A stretch of DNA of 64,000 nt from Lactobacillaceae bacterium (GTDB lineage Bacteria > Pseudomonadota > Alphaproteobacteria > RF32 > CAG-239). Below the pieces are notes generated by a model. The model had not been told where the DNA came from. It worked only from the letters and a program-made list of their open reading frames with translations, and did not search any database. The translations under genes and the position numbers were made by a program. Below are positions 47,326-56,211 of this stretch, piece after piece. Location of the stretch: positions 20,179 through 84,178 of the forward strand of contig JAISVX010000004.1 in assembly GCA_031271345.1 (NCBI GenBank), written 5' to 3'. Within the stretch, counting starts at the first letter, position 1, and every line of letters starts with the position of its first letter.

Positions 47326-47745
47326 ATGGATAGTTTAGCAAGTTTAAGCGAAGAGCAGCAAATCGCTTATTTAAAGACATTGGCATACCTTTCAAAAATA
47401 GACGGCGTCATTGACGATGCCGAACAAGAGTTCTTAAAGGATATGGCAATTTTACACGGAGTATCCAGCGAAAGACTGCAAGAAATACTCGCCGGCGCCG
47501 AAGCAAACGAAGTTATTGCGGGCGTGAAGAAAATTAATAATCGCAGAGCGAGCTTAGAGTTGATAAAAGATATGTGCGTTTTAGCGCATAGCGACGACGA
47601 GCTTTCTGATGAAGAAGTTTTATTAATTGGCAGAATTGGGCAGGCAATGAACGTCAGCCTTGATAAAATAGAACAAATAAGCAAGTGGGTTATTGATAGG
47701 ATTATATGGTTAGAAGAAGCAAAAATTATTTTTGAAGAAGTTTAA
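47326..47745 (+). CDS. TerB-like small protein
   Basis: 139 residues from the ATG at 47326, which sits behind a strong AGGAGG; an ATG at 47299 with a weaker site would add nine residues. The alpha-helical body has YLSKIDGVIDDAEQEFLKDM and AHSDDELSDEEVLLIGRI, two repeats of the acidic TerB pattern. TerB proteins bind divalent metal and are known from tellurite resistance and phage-defence contexts, but lone members are common and have unknown roles. The downstream gene starts 25 bases later. Confidence 0.65.
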   Translation: MDSLASLSEEQQIAYLKTLAYLSKIDGVIDDAEQEFLKDMAILHGVSSERLQEILAGAEANEVIAGVKKINNRRASLELIKDMCVLAHSDDELSDEEVLLIGRIGQAMNVSLDKIEQISKWVIDRIIWLEEAKIIFEEV

Positions 47746-47770
47746 TATAGACTGCTATAGGGGACCTATC

Positions 47771-48811
47771 ATGGAAGACAAAAACAACGAAGAAAAAATG
47801 GGCAGGAAGCTCCTTGACGAATACAGGGGCAGAAAGCTTCGCGCCAAGACTGATTTTCGGCTTGAAAATCCGCAAAAGATTATTAGCGACGCCATAGCGC
47901 GGGATTATCATCAGATGGGCGAGAACATGCGCAGCCGTCTTGCGCGCGAAATAGTTCTGAAGCCTGAGGGTGTTATGCTTACGGTCGAGGATACGCAAAT
48001 CAGCGTTTCATCTTTGGATGTCAAAATTGCCGAATCAATTGAGCTTATCAATTGCGGAACTTCCTCAAGGGAGGAGTATCATGACTGGATTAATGTCGGT
48101 CAGGACGTTATCAGGGATATGAATACTGACGGAGTAACTCCGCAGGAACTGGATACGAGAAACTTGTTTTTGGCGGATTTGAACCAGCGTGAAGTAGAGT
48201 TGATGACATGTCTTGCTTTATATCAAAGAGCAATCGGTAAAGACCCGCGTCTTCAAGCCAGATACAGCGAACTTTATAATAAACTGCAGAAGTTAAGAGA
48301 AATTCGCAGCGCGGTTAAAAATTCTACAAAAAGTGTTTCAGATAAGCTTGAAGAAGAAAAGAAGAAGGAAAGAGCGGACAAAATAAAACTGGAAGAAACC
48401 GCAATAAAAGCCATGATTGTTACGACAAAGGCTCTTTCCGTATATGACAAGCTTACGGATGATGATAAGAAAAAGCTTAATATGTTTCATGGCGACGATT
48501 ATAAAGATTTTAATTTCTACAACCATTTGACAAACTATTTCTTATATAACGGCGATATTCGTTTTAATAATAAAAATGTCGGGGAAGAGAGAAAGTTTGA
48601 AACCTCTCCGCTTGAAAGCAATCTTTTAGCGCGGCGCTCAACTTTAGAATCTTATAAAAAGCATATCGGTATGTTAAGAGGCGTGGTTGACGAAGGCAAG
48701 AGAACAAATTTCCATGGCTGGACAGTTGATGCGAACGCTTATAAAGAGCAAAAGTATCAAAACCATGGCGTATTCAAAAAAACTGTGTATGAAAAAGTAT
48801 CTGAAAGATAG
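47771..48811 (+). CDS. Coiled-coil protein of unknown function
   Basis: 346 residues from the ATG at 47771, preceded by AGGGGACC. An alpha-helical, charged protein; the stretch SDKLEEEKKKERADKIKLEE near 210-230 is a probable coiled coil, and the N-terminal part is basic (YRGRKLRAKT). No signal peptide or membrane helix. No family recognised. It follows the TerB-like gene closely and precedes the YggT gene, so the three may be co-transcribed. Confidence 0.6.
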   Translation: MEDKNNEEKMGRKLLDEYRGRKLRAKTDFRLENPQKIISDAIARDYHQMGENMRSRLAREIVLKPEGVMLTVEDTQISVSSLDVKIAESIELINCGTSSREEYHDWINVGQDVIRDMNTDGVTPQELDTRNLFLADLNQREVELMTCLALYQRAIGKDPRLQARYSELYNKLQKLREIRSAVKNSTKSVSDKLEEEKKKERADKIKLEETAIKAMIVTTKALSVYDKLTDDDKKKLNMFHGDDYKDFNFYNHLTNYFLYNGDIRFNNKNVGEERKFETSPLESNLLARRSTLESYKKHIGMLRGVVDEGKRTNFHGWTVDANAYKEQKYQNHGVFKKTVYEKVSER

Positions 48812-48830
48812 TTTTTAGGAGGAGCGATAA

Positions 48831-49127
48831 ATGGCAATTTTTGAACCGTTCTTTTATATCATCGGTCTTGTGGCAGACGTATACTACAAGCTGGTCATTA
48901 TTCAGATAGCGCTGTATTGGCTATTGCATTTTAATGTTATAAAGGTCAAGAACACGTATGCTCATAAAACCATAAAGTTTTTAGAGGCAATAACGGAACC
49001 CGCATATAAAAAGATTAGGGAAAAAGTCAAACCTTTTAACGGAATAGATTTTTCGCCGCTTATTTTCGTTTTGGCTTTAATCTTTATTTCAAGGCTGGCA
49101 TTCAGGATGAGTGAGCTTTTGATATAA
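48831..49127 (+). CDS. YggT-family membrane protein
   Basis: 98 residues with two membrane helices and the conserved loop AITEPAYKKIREKVKPFNGIDFSPL, recognised by the Pro-rich PAYKKIR and GIDFSPL. The family is linked to turgor and cell division in other bacteria. The last base of its stop overlaps the start of the DUF167 gene, the common yggT-yggU pair. Confidence 0.88.
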   Translation: MAIFEPFFYIIGLVADVYYKLVIIQIALYWLLHFNVIKVKNTYAHKTIKFLEAITEPAYKKIREKVKPFNGIDFSPLIFVLALIFISRLAFRMSELLI

Positions 49128-49438
49128 TGTTTTTTGAAGATACAAATAAAGGAGTGCTTTTAAGAGTTAGGATTAGTCCTAACTCTTCTTCTTGTTTTGC
49201 AAAAGGCGTTTTTATTTCTGCGGATGGTTTACAGTATTTAAAAATAAATGTAATTTCAGTACCAGAAAAAGGCAAAGCGAATCGTGAGGTTATAGATTTT
49301 CTGGCAAAAAAACTAAAAACCGCTAAATCAAATTTTGAGATTATTTCTGGAGACACAGACAGGTATAAGAAAATATTAATAAGATGTGATATAAAAGAAA
49401 TAGAAGATAAATTAGAAAGCTTGATAAGAGAAGGGTGA
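49127..49438 (+). CDS. DUF167 (YggU-like) protein
   Basis: 103 residues. RVRISPNSSSCFAKGVF, then LKINVISVPEKGKANREVIDFLAKKL, which carries the family's hallmark PxxGKAN. The function is unknown. Translationally coupled to yggT and followed by folD after four bases. Confidence 0.88.
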   Translation: MFFEDTNKGVLLRVRISPNSSSCFAKGVFISADGLQYLKINVISVPEKGKANREVIDFLAKKLKTAKSNFEIISGDTDRYKKILIRCDIKEIEDKLESLIREG

Positions 49439-49442
49439 TTAA

Positions 49443-50282
49443 ATGTCGGCAATTATAGATGGAAAAGCTCTCGCGGAAGAGATTAAGCAAAAAATTGCGG
49501 AAGGAATATTAAAAAATAATATTGTTCCCGTATTAGCCGTTGTTTTAGTCGGCAATAACGAGGCCAGCCATATTTATGTGAAAAATAAGAAAAAAACAGC
49601 TGCGGAAGTCGGTATGGATTGCAGGGTTTTTGAGCTTCCCGAGAGTTCCGTCCAAAAAGAAATCGAGGCTTTGGTCGACAAATTAAATAATGATAAAAAC
49701 ATAAACGGCATAATTGTACAGCTGCCTTTGCCTCGAGGTATAGACGCTAATAATATCATTTCCTTAATATCTCCAGAAAAAGATGTGGATGGCTTGGGAG
49801 TATATAATGCGGGCAGGCTGGCGATGGGCGAGCCAAATATTGTCGCCGCTACTCCTAAGGGCATACTTTATATGCTGAAATCGGCTGCCGGCGATTTAAC
49901 CGGCAAAAACGCGGTGGTCGTCGGCAGGTCAAACATTGTCGGACGTCCAGTATCAAGTCTTTTGCTTAATAGTGACTGCACGGTTACCATCGCTCATTCA
50001 AAAACTAAAAATCTGCAGGAAGTTGCTAAGGCTGCGGATATAATAATCGCCGCCTGCGGATGTCCGAAAATTATAAAAAAAGACTGGGTTAAAAAAGGTG
50101 CGATTGTTATTGACGTGGGTATAAACAGGATAGACGGCAAAATCTCCGGGGATGTGGATTTTGACGAGGTTAAGGACATTGCCTCATATATTTCTCCTGT
50201 TCCGGGCGGCGTTGGTCCGATGACTGTCGCGATGCTGATTGATAATACATATAACGCTTGTTTAAAACAGTTGGGAAAGTAA
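49443..50282 (+). CDS. folD: Methylenetetrahydrofolate dehydrogenase/cyclohydrolase FolD
   Basis: 279 residues. Landmarks: the catalytic Lys region (SHIYVKNKKKTAAEVGMD), IIVQLPLPRGID, the NADP loop VVGRSNIVGRPVS and the ending PVPGGVGPMTVAML. It interconverts methylene- and formyl-tetrahydrofolate, feeding purine and formyl-Met synthesis. Four bases after the DUF167 gene; the next gene starts directly at its stop. Confidence 0.97.
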   Translation: MSAIIDGKALAEEIKQKIAEGILKNNIVPVLAVVLVGNNEASHIYVKNKKKTAAEVGMDCRVFELPESSVQKEIEALVDKLNNDKNINGIIVQLPLPRGIDANNIISLISPEKDVDGLGVYNAGRLAMGEPNIVAATPKGILYMLKSAAGDLTGKNAVVVGRSNIVGRPVSSLLLNSDCTVTIAHSKTKNLQEVAKAADIIIAACGCPKIIKKDWVKKGAIVIDVGINRIDGKISGDVDFDEVKDIASYISPVPGGVGPMTVAMLIDNTYNACLKQLGK

Positions 50283-50888
50283 ATGGCAATATTAAGAGTT
50301 TTTCATGGCTGGATGCATGCTGTTTATAAGTGGATGATAGGATTGGCCTCTCATCCGCATTCAATGTATTATCTATTTGCCATATCGTTTATTGAAAGTT
50401 CATTTTTTCCAATTCCTCCAGATGTAATGATGATACCGATGATTATTGCGGCTCCAAAAAAGGCTTTTAAAATTGCGACGGTATGTACGGTCGCAAGCGT
50501 TATTGGAGGATATTTCGGCTATCTTATCGGCTGGGGCTTTTTTGATTTAGTCGCGCGTCCGCTCTTGGAGTTTTATGGCTATATGGCGCAGTTTGACGTG
50601 TTTAAGGAATATTATAATGATTATGGCGCGTGGATTGTAATTATCGGCGGCGTGACTCCGTTTCCATATAAGGTCATTACAATAACAAGCGGCGTTGTCG
50701 AGCTTAATTTGGCGGTGTTTGGTCTGGCTTCAATATTTGCCAGAGGCATTCGGTTTTATTTTATTGCTTGGCTTTTATATAAATTTGGCAATCCGATAAG
50801 GGTTTTTATAGAAAAGCATTTGGGAAAGCTCTCGATGCTGTTTGTAATTTTGCTTGCCGGCGGTTTTGTCGCAATAAAATATCTGTAA
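50283..50888 (+). CDS. VTT-domain (YqaA/DedA-like) membrane protein
   Basis: 201 residues with several membrane helices. FIESSFFPIPPDVMMIPMI is the DedA family's conserved ExxxPxPxE-like segment, followed by ATVCTVASVIGGYFGYLIG, and GGVTPFPYKVITITSGV near the middle. Proteins of this group act in lipid carrier or undecaprenyl phosphate flipping and membrane homeostasis. It directly follows folD with no gap. Confidence 0.85.
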   Translation: MAILRVFHGWMHAVYKWMIGLASHPHSMYYLFAISFIESSFFPIPPDVMMIPMIIAAPKKAFKIATVCTVASVIGGYFGYLIGWGFFDLVARPLLEFYGYMAQFDVFKEYYNDYGAWIVIIGGVTPFPYKVITITSGVVELNLAVFGLASIFARGIRFYFIAWLLYKFGNPIRVFIEKHLGKLSMLFVILLAGGFVAIKYL

Positions 50889-50897
50889 GGGGGCATT

Positions 50898-51446
50898 ATG
50901 ATTATTGACAGCAGGTTGACATTTGAGCAGGCGATTGAAGGTACAACGGCGACGAAAGAAGTTATTGACGAGATGGCTTTACTTGATGTGAGGTACTATG
51001 GTCTTGACGGCGAGCTTCATCAGGGGCAGATTATGGTTAATAAAAATGTTGAAAAAGACACCAGAGAGATTTTTGATATAATCCTGGAAACCAGGTTTCC
51101 TATAAATAAATGCGTGCCGCTGTCGGTTTATGGCTGGAGCGATGACGCTTCAATGGATGATAATAATTCTTCGGCGTTTTGCTACAGGGTTATTGCGGGA
51201 ACAAATAAAATGTCCCAGCATTCTTTTGGCTATGCCATAGATATTAATCCTCGGTTTAATCCTATGATTTATGTTGACGGCAGAGTTCTTCCGCAAAACG
51301 GCGTTTATGACAAATCCCGTCCGGGGACATTGCTGGAAGGTTCTGACATTGTGAAGGCTTTTGAGGGCAGGGGTTTTTTGTGGCGCGGCAGGAATCGTCA
51401 GAAATATGACGATTTGCACCATTTTGATAAGCTGATAGAGAGTTAG
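50898..51446 (+). CDS. M15-family peptidase (D-Ala-D-Ala carboxypeptidase-like)
   Basis: 182 residues. The zinc site is in SQHSFGYAIDINP (His and Asp), with the catalytic end DLHHFDKL; FCYRVIAGTNKM precedes it. This matches VanY or endolysin-type M15C peptidases. No signal peptide is visible, so it may be exported differently or act on internal substrates. Ten bases after the VTT gene, two before the next gene, hence co-transcribed. Confidence 0.8.
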   Translation: MIIDSRLTFEQAIEGTTATKEVIDEMALLDVRYYGLDGELHQGQIMVNKNVEKDTREIFDIILETRFPINKCVPLSVYGWSDDASMDDNNSSAFCYRVIAGTNKMSQHSFGYAIDINPRFNPMIYVDGRVLPQNGVYDKSRPGTLLEGSDIVKAFEGRGFLWRGRNRQKYDDLHHFDKLIES

Positions 51447-51447
51447 C

Positions 51448-52335
51448 ATGGAAAAAGAAAAAATTATGTTCCTAAATAAAAAAAGATTTGATAATCATAA
51501 TTATGATTCTTATGTTATTGAAAAAAAATTGGTTGATAAAGAGACGGAAGCAGGAAGCGTTCCTTATATAAAGCTTAAGGACGAAGATATTAAAATTCTT
51601 TCTTCGGTTAAGCAGGGTGGAAAAGACAGTCCGTTAATCGGAATTATGCTGGCTGAAGAAGGCGAGTATTATGCTCTGACCGAGTATTATATAAAATCTG
51701 TTTTACAAAATGAGGCGGATATAAGATTTATCTCTTTTGATAAAGTCGTCGAGCAGACGGCAGGCGTTAACGGAGTGCTTGTGCCAGGCGGAGCATACAA
51801 TTCTCCTTCCGAATGGTATATCAAAGGAACCTTTTCAAACCTTGGCAAAAGGTCTTTGGCGAATCTTAAAATAACCGAAACCGCGCTTGCCAAAAAGCTT
51901 CCCATATTGGGGATTTGCGCGGGCATGCAGATGATTTCAGGAATTGTCGGGTATAATCACGGCGTCAGACTTTACTTAAGCCTTGTCAAGGAAACGGGTA
52001 CAAAAGAGGTTCATCAGGGTTTGGTTAACCACCCGATTAATATTAATAAAAACAGCATGCTCTATAAATATATTTATGAAGAAAAAGCTGTGGTAAACTC
52101 TAATCACAAAGAAGCGGTTGTTTTTGAAACAATCGGTGATGACAGTTCTTTGCTTGTATCCGCGGTTAGTCCAGATGGTATTGTTGAGGCTGTTGAAGTA
52201 AAAAATTATCCGGCGTTTTTGCTTGGAGTGCAGTGGCACCCGGAAAGGCTGGCGGTTAATGAAGACGATATAATTAACAAAAAAATATTTTCGGCATTTG
52301 TTGCGGCGGCAAAAAATAAAAAAGCTCCAAGTTAG
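51448..52335 (+). CDS. Class I glutamine amidotransferase (peptidase C26)
   Basis: 295 residues. The catalytic triad parts are LPILGICAGMQMISGIVG (Cys) and GVQWHPERLA (His and Glu). This resembles gamma-glutamyl-GABA hydrolase PuuD and other stand-alone C26 peptidases. Roughly 50 residues precede the core. Substrate unknown. A second ATG at 51466 is also possible. It ends the plus-strand unit and shares a terminator with infA. Confidence 0.8.
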   Translation: MEKEKIMFLNKKRFDNHNYDSYVIEKKLVDKETEAGSVPYIKLKDEDIKILSSVKQGGKDSPLIGIMLAEEGEYYALTEYYIKSVLQNEADIRFISFDKVVEQTAGVNGVLVPGGAYNSPSEWYIKGTFSNLGKRSLANLKITETALAKKLPILGICAGMQMISGIVGYNHGVRLYLSLVKETGTKEVHQGLVNHPININKNSMLYKYIYEEKAVVNSNHKEAVVFETIGDDSSLLVSAVSPDGIVEAVEVKNYPAFLLGVQWHPERLAVNEDDIINKKIFSAFVAAAKNKKAPS

Positions 52336-52348
52336 GAGCTTTTTTTAA
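52319..52348. terminator. Bidirectional terminator between the amidotransferase and infA
   Basis: AAAGCTCC and GGAGCTTT pair around AAGTTA, with T-runs on both strands. Confidence 0.88.
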
Positions 52349-52566
52349 TCTTTATGGCGGAAAGTGATTCTGCCTTTAGTCAAATCATAAGGCGTCATTT
52401 CAATATCAACCTTATCGCCAATCATAACACGTATACGAAACTTTCTCATTTTTCCAGCGGTATGAGCCAATATTTCATGTCCGTTTTCCAATCTTACTTT
52501 GAACATTGCATTTGGCAGTTTTTCAACTATTTCGCCAGTCATTTCAAGTAATTCTTCTTTACTCAT
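52345..52566 (-). CDS. infA: Translation initiation factor IF-1
   Basis: 73 residues, the whole protein being one OB fold: [19 protein letters not shown], then [22 protein letters not shown] (landmark HTAGKMRKF) and [18 protein letters not shown]. It binds the ribosomal A site during initiation. Convergent with the amidotransferase gene. Start supported by the family-typical length. Confidence 0.97.
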   Translation of the reverse strand: MSKEELLEMTGEIVEKLPNAMFKVRLENGHEILAHTAGKMRKFRIRVMIGDKVDIEMTPYDLTKGRITFRHKD

Positions 52567-52612
52567 GTTTAATCCTTAGTTTTTGCGTTTTCTCCTGTAT
52601 AAACCACAAAAA

Positions 52613-54322
52613 TCAATTATGCAAACGTTTTTTTACGGAAGGGAAACTCATGGTAAAAGTCGTGCCTATATCTTTTTTGCTTTTTACTTTTATTTTTCCA
52701 TTAAAATTATCAACTATTGTTTTGACAATTGACAGACCAAGACCTGTTCCCGTTTTTGAGCCTTTTCCTATTTTTCCTTCGGAATAAAACGGGTCAAAAA
52801 TATATTTTATGTCTTTTGCCGCTATGCCTTTTCCATTATCAGACACATCGATGCTGACAGTTCGGACTTTTTCTTTTATTTCAATTGTAATCCTGCCGTC
52901 TTTCTTAATCGCCTTAAAAGCGTTTTGCAAAAGATTTATTATTACAATTTTGAAATCGTTGCTAATTCCTTTTATAACTATATTTTTATCGGCGGTGTTT
53001 ATGTCGATTTTAACGCCTTGGGATTTTGCCTCATAGTCGAGAAGTTTTACGATGTCGTTTATGTTGTCAAAACAGTTCACGTCCTCGAGGTTTTCGTTCG
53101 GCATTCTTGACAGCTTCAATAAGCGTTCGGGAACGCTGATGCTTTCGATTACCTGCGAGTTTACCATTGTTAAGTATTTTTTCAGCTCGTTTTGCGAAGA
53201 CTTGTTGTTTTCTATGCGCTCAAGCATGCCTTCCAGTATTATTCTTATTGAACCGAGATTGTTTTTCATTTCATGCGCGACAGCTGTTGCCAGAAAACCT
53301 AAGGAAGACAGTTTTTGCTGATGGGAAAACCTGATGTCTTCGCTTAAGTCTCTTATTGCTTCAACAATATATTTTTGCTTTTCATCATTTACCATTACCG
53401 TTAAAGGCGCGGAGTTTATATACAGCCTGTTGTTTGGGTTGTTAGCGAAATATTGTATGGTTTTGGTACTTTCGAGCCTGTTGGTAAAGATTTCGGTTAA
53501 CGGGCATGTAAACATGCTTTTTGGACATCTGCTGTCGAGGTTCTGCGAAGATTTGTAGCACTTCTTCATTATGTGGCTTTCCGAGCAGCCGATTTGTTTG
53601 TAGTATTGTTTGTTGGCGATGATTATATTGGCTTTTTCATCAATAACCCTTATACCGTCAGGAATGTTATCAATTAAAGACTGCAAGAATTCTTCTTTGC
53701 TTTTTATCTCGTCAATATTGTCTTCGATGTTATCAAGCATTTTATTAAATGTTCTGTAAAGATAAAAAAACTCGTCTTGGAACACCACTTTTTTCGGAAC
53801 TTCAAGCCTTAGAGAAAACAGGTTTTCCGAAACAAGCCTGCTGAACTGGGACAAAGTGTCCAGGGGGGCGATAACCCATCTTTTTAAGAGCAGCCACAGC
53901 AGCATAATAAATATAAAGATTAGGATGGCTGATGCGATTAGGACCTTGATTGCCTCGTTCATTGTCGAGTATTTTTCATCGTAATCTTTCATTAATCCCA
54001 GAGTTTTTTGCTTCTCTAATTCCAGCGCTTCCTGCTGCTTTTCAATGCTTATGTCGTTATCTCCGATGAGATGTCTTATCGCGTTTGTTCTTTCAATGTT
54101 TTTGTTTTGAAGCAAAATATTTAACAATTCGTTTTTTAGAAGCATGTTTTCATAAGAAGTCGATATGTTTTGGCTGTCCCTAACCAGAGTTACTTCTTTT
54201 TGGTCAAGAATTTTTTTGAAATATATTTTATAAAAGCTGTATGTAAGAATAGAGCTTGTTAAAATAAGCAATAATGTTATGGAATACACAATTTTTTTAT
54301 TAACGCTTAGAAACATATCCAT
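52613..54322 (-). CDS. Orphan membrane sensor histidine kinase
   Basis: 569 residues from the ATG at 54322, whose SD GGAG overlaps an earlier TTG. Membrane helices at about 14-35 and 125-150 flank a periplasmic helical part; a HAMP domain (WVIAPLDTLSQFS) follows, then a PAS domain (NIPDGIRVIDEKANIIIANK) with cysteines (KKCYKS, SRCPKS, TCPLTE). The phosphoacceptor His is in VAHEMKNNLGSIR, and the ATP site has NLLQNAFKAIKKDG, DNGKGI and GTGLGLSIVK. No response regulator gene is adjacent. The cysteines recall redox- or ligand-sensing PAS domains; that is inference. Confidence 0.88.
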   Translation of the reverse strand: MDMFLSVNKKIVYSITLLLILTSSILTYSFYKIYFKKILDQKEVTLVRDSQNISTSYENMLLKNELLNILLQNKNIERTNAIRHLIGDNDISIEKQQEALELEKQKTLGLMKDYDEKYSTMNEAIKVLIASAILIFIFIMLLWLLLKRWVIAPLDTLSQFSRLVSENLFSLRLEVPKKVVFQDEFFYLYRTFNKMLDNIEDNIDEIKSKEEFLQSLIDNIPDGIRVIDEKANIIIANKQYYKQIGCSESHIMKKCYKSSQNLDSRCPKSMFTCPLTEIFTNRLESTKTIQYFANNPNNRLYINSAPLTVMVNDEKQKYIVEAIRDLSEDIRFSHQQKLSSLGFLATAVAHEMKNNLGSIRIILEGMLERIENNKSSQNELKKYLTMVNSQVIESISVPERLLKLSRMPNENLEDVNCFDNINDIVKLLDYEAKSQGVKIDINTADKNIVIKGISNDFKIVIINLLQNAFKAIKKDGRITIEIKEKVRTVSIDVSDNGKGIAAKDIKYIFDPFYSEGKIGKGSKTGTGLGLSIVKTIVDNFNGKIKVKSKKDIGTTFTMSFPSVKKRLHN

Positions 54323-54399
54323 ACTCTCCAAAATTTTTCTTGATTTTAGCGATAATTTAATAAAATATCAATTAGTATATAAAAAAAGGGGCTATATCA

Positions 54400-54621
54400 A
54401 TGTTTATAACTAAAAACCATAATATAATAGTTGATGAAGAAATTGATACATTGATGTGGGATGATGAAAATTCTGCGTTTGTTAAATTTGACGCGGATAA
54501 AAACAAAAATAAATGGAGCGTATATTCGTCCGACGGAACTAAAATTGCGGAGGCGGACAGCAAAGAGCAGGCTTTTATGTTTGCCAAGCAAAATGATTAT
54601 GACCCATACATAGCTCATTAA
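54400..54621 (+). CDS. Small acidic protein of unknown function
   Basis: 73 residues, not recognised. Acidic, rich in Asp and Asn, with a beta-strand pattern (NKWSVYSSDGTKIAEADS), no signal or membrane segment. Weak ribosome site. It precedes the methyltransferase fragment by 17 bases and the two may be transcribed together. Confidence 0.45.
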   Translation: MFITKNHNIIVDEEIDTLMWDDENSAFVKFDADKNKNKWSVYSSDGTKIAEADSKEQAFMFAKQNDYDPYIAH

Positions 54622-54638
54622 AAAAGTGAGAAAAATAC

Positions 54639-55049
54639 ATGTCTTATACCCATATAGATTGTTTTAGCGGAGTTGGCGGTATTTGCACAGGGCTGCATGC
54701 GGCTGGGTTTGATACGCGCGTTGCTATTGAGTATATCAAAAGCTGCGTGGATACCAGAGACAGGGAGCCGTCCATTAAGGCGATGGCTTCGTTTTTTTGG
54801 AGTATCGCGATTGTTTTGGATGGTGATTTTCTTAAACTGCCTAAATTTATTACGATGGTCAACGGCGGTTCCGCGGAGCATGTCACAAACGGCTGGCATG
54901 GTATGTATGTGTTTTCCGACAAATATTCTCAGGGACGCATATATTCGACGGATTTAGATTTTAAAAACCTCAAAGAACACGCGATAAATGCGGCAGCATA
55001 TTGGTTGGCGCAAAGACAATGGTTTAATAACGTTTGGAATAATGGGTAA
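54639..55049 (+). pseudogene. Truncated C5-methyltransferase start fused to foreign sequence
   Basis: The first 35 codons are the start of a DNA cytosine-C5 methyltransferase: IDCFSGVGGICTGLHAAGF is the SAM motif I, then RVAIEYIKSCVDT. After Thr the sequence leaves the family: the PCQ catalytic loop and later motifs are absent, and about 100 residues of unrelated sequence follow (MASFFWSIAIVLDGDF onward). The total is 136 residues against more than 300 for an active enzyme. A deletion joining two genes in frame is the simplest explanation; the 3' part could come from a small unrecognised protein. It cannot methylate DNA. Confidence 0.6.
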
Positions 55050-55059
55050 AATGGTATGT

Positions 55060-55085
55060 GGATTGCCCCTGTTGTGGGGCAATCC
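55060..55085. terminator. Hairpin after the HNH endonuclease gene
   Basis: GGATTGCCCC (55060-55069) and GGGGCAATCC (55076-55085) form a 10-bp stem; no clear T-run follows on either strand, so its terminator function is uncertain. Confidence 0.5.
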
Positions 55086-55092
55086 ATGGTTA

Positions 55093-55392
55093 TTATTGCT
55101 GATATTTATTTTTTCCAGTAAGACTGTATTTCATACCATATTTAGCGTAATCCTGCTTATGTGCGTTCCAGTGAGCTTGTTGGTTAGGAAAAACATATAG
55201 ATTGCTGGGGGAATTATTCAGCTTATTTCTATCCTTATGATGTACAACTTCGCCGTCTTTTAGTGGTCGCCCAAGCTTTTGTTCTGCAATATGGCGATGG
55301 ACGCTTATTCCGCTGTCTTTAAAAACACGATAGCCGTTACCATTGACATAGGTTTTGGTTGCCCGATATGGAGATTTGAATTTATTTCTCAT
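55093..55392 (-). CDS. HNH endonuclease, phage or mobile type
   Basis: 99 residues from the ATG at 55392, which follows AAGGAG; the frame continues upstream inside the neighbour gene. The HNH motif is GEVVHHKDRNKLNNSPSNLYV: His-His, then Asn and a later His (QQAHWNAH). Basic start (MRNKFKSPYRATKTYVN) suits DNA binding. Such short HNH proteins occur in phages, plasmids and homing elements. The first 11 bases overlap the 3' end of the Zn-motif gene, so the two form one unit. Confidence 0.85.
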   Translation of the reverse strand: MRNKFKSPYRATKTYVNGNGYRVFKDSGISVHRHIAEQKLGRPLKDGEVVHHKDRNKLNNSPSNLYVFPNQQAHWNAHKQDYAKYGMKYSLTGKNKYQQ

Positions 55393-56035
55393 TTTTTTCT
55401 CCTTCAAATAAATCTGTAGGTAGAAGGTCAAGAAGATTTCCATCGCACTTCGGATAATGTTTACAAACAATTTCTTTGAAATCGTGTTCAAGACCATCGT
55501 TGTATTCTTTTTTTACTCGTCGAACTTTCACTTCTCCAAATGGAAACCTTTTGCCGCAATGAAGACATTCAGCGATAATATCAGGGTCAAAGCCAACTTT
55601 GTTTTTTCGGCATTCATCTATTCCAGCCTGCCATTCTTGCCCTGACAATTCTTCGTGATATTCGACATCTCGTTCATTTCCGTGGCGATAAAATGTTTGG
55701 TCGCGTCCGTCAAAATTGTGAGAGAAGCAACCCGTAGAATTATAAGAATTGCTTTGGTGGTTTTCTAGATAGGTTCTCGCCTCGCCAAGTTTATGGTCTG
55801 GTGCTTTTACTAAATCAGCCCATTTATCAAATCCCACCATTTGGGCGATGATATGCTGTGCTTTCATTAAAGTAAGCTTTTCTTTTTCATCTATCTCAAA
55901 ATCCAAAACAATTTGATTTATATCAAAGTATTTTGGGTCGTAATCATAGATTCCCTCATCCTTATCAAAGAACTGGGTTGCATAATCTTTGTGGAGATTT
56001 TTTGCTTGTAGTTTAAAATAGTCAATATTTTTCAT
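55382..56035 (-). CDS. Unrecognised protein with a CxxC zinc motif, partner of the HNH gene
   Basis: 217 residues, not recognised. A C-terminal ECLHCGKRF ... CKHYPKC pair is a probable zinc ribbon; the N-terminal 130 residues are helical and acidic (FKLQAKNLHKDYATQFFDKDEG). Overlap with the HNH gene and a shared 5' leader argue for a functional pair, perhaps part of an integrative element or a small defence unit; that is inference. SD ATTAAGAA-like, weak (AAAGGAT). Confidence 0.5.
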   Translation of the reverse strand: MKNIDYFKLQAKNLHKDYATQFFDKDEGIYDYDPKYFDINQIVLDFEIDEKEKLTLMKAQHIIAQMVGFDKWADLVKAPDHKLGEARTYLENHQSNSYNSTGCFSHNFDGRDQTFYRHGNERDVEYHEELSGQEWQAGIDECRKNKVGFDPDIIAECLHCGKRFPFGEVKVRRVKKEYNDGLEHDFKEIVCKHYPKCDGNLLDLLPTDLFEGEKNEK

Positions 56036-56092
56036 AAGGTAAATCCTTTCTTAAATTAAGAATTGCCCAAGTTTTATCATCTGAATTGTTTG

Positions 56093-56183
56093 CGTTCGTA
56101 ACCTTAAGCTAGATAATAAAGCTTGGATAAAGGTTTACATTATGTGTTGGATGATGAAATCTTTGCACGAACGAGCTAGCTTA
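56093..56183 (-). promoter_or_regulatory. Possible pseudoknot in the 5' leader of the HNH operon
   Basis: Reading on the minus strand, TAAGCTAG (56183-56176) can pair with CTAGCTTA (56112-56105), and CGTTCG (56173-56168) with CGAACG (56098-56093), giving an A-B-A'-B' order. The leader is about 170 nt, long for a two-gene unit. Confidence 0.4.
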
Positions 56184-56211
56184 CCAACAAGCATGTTTTC
56201 TAGTATAATAT

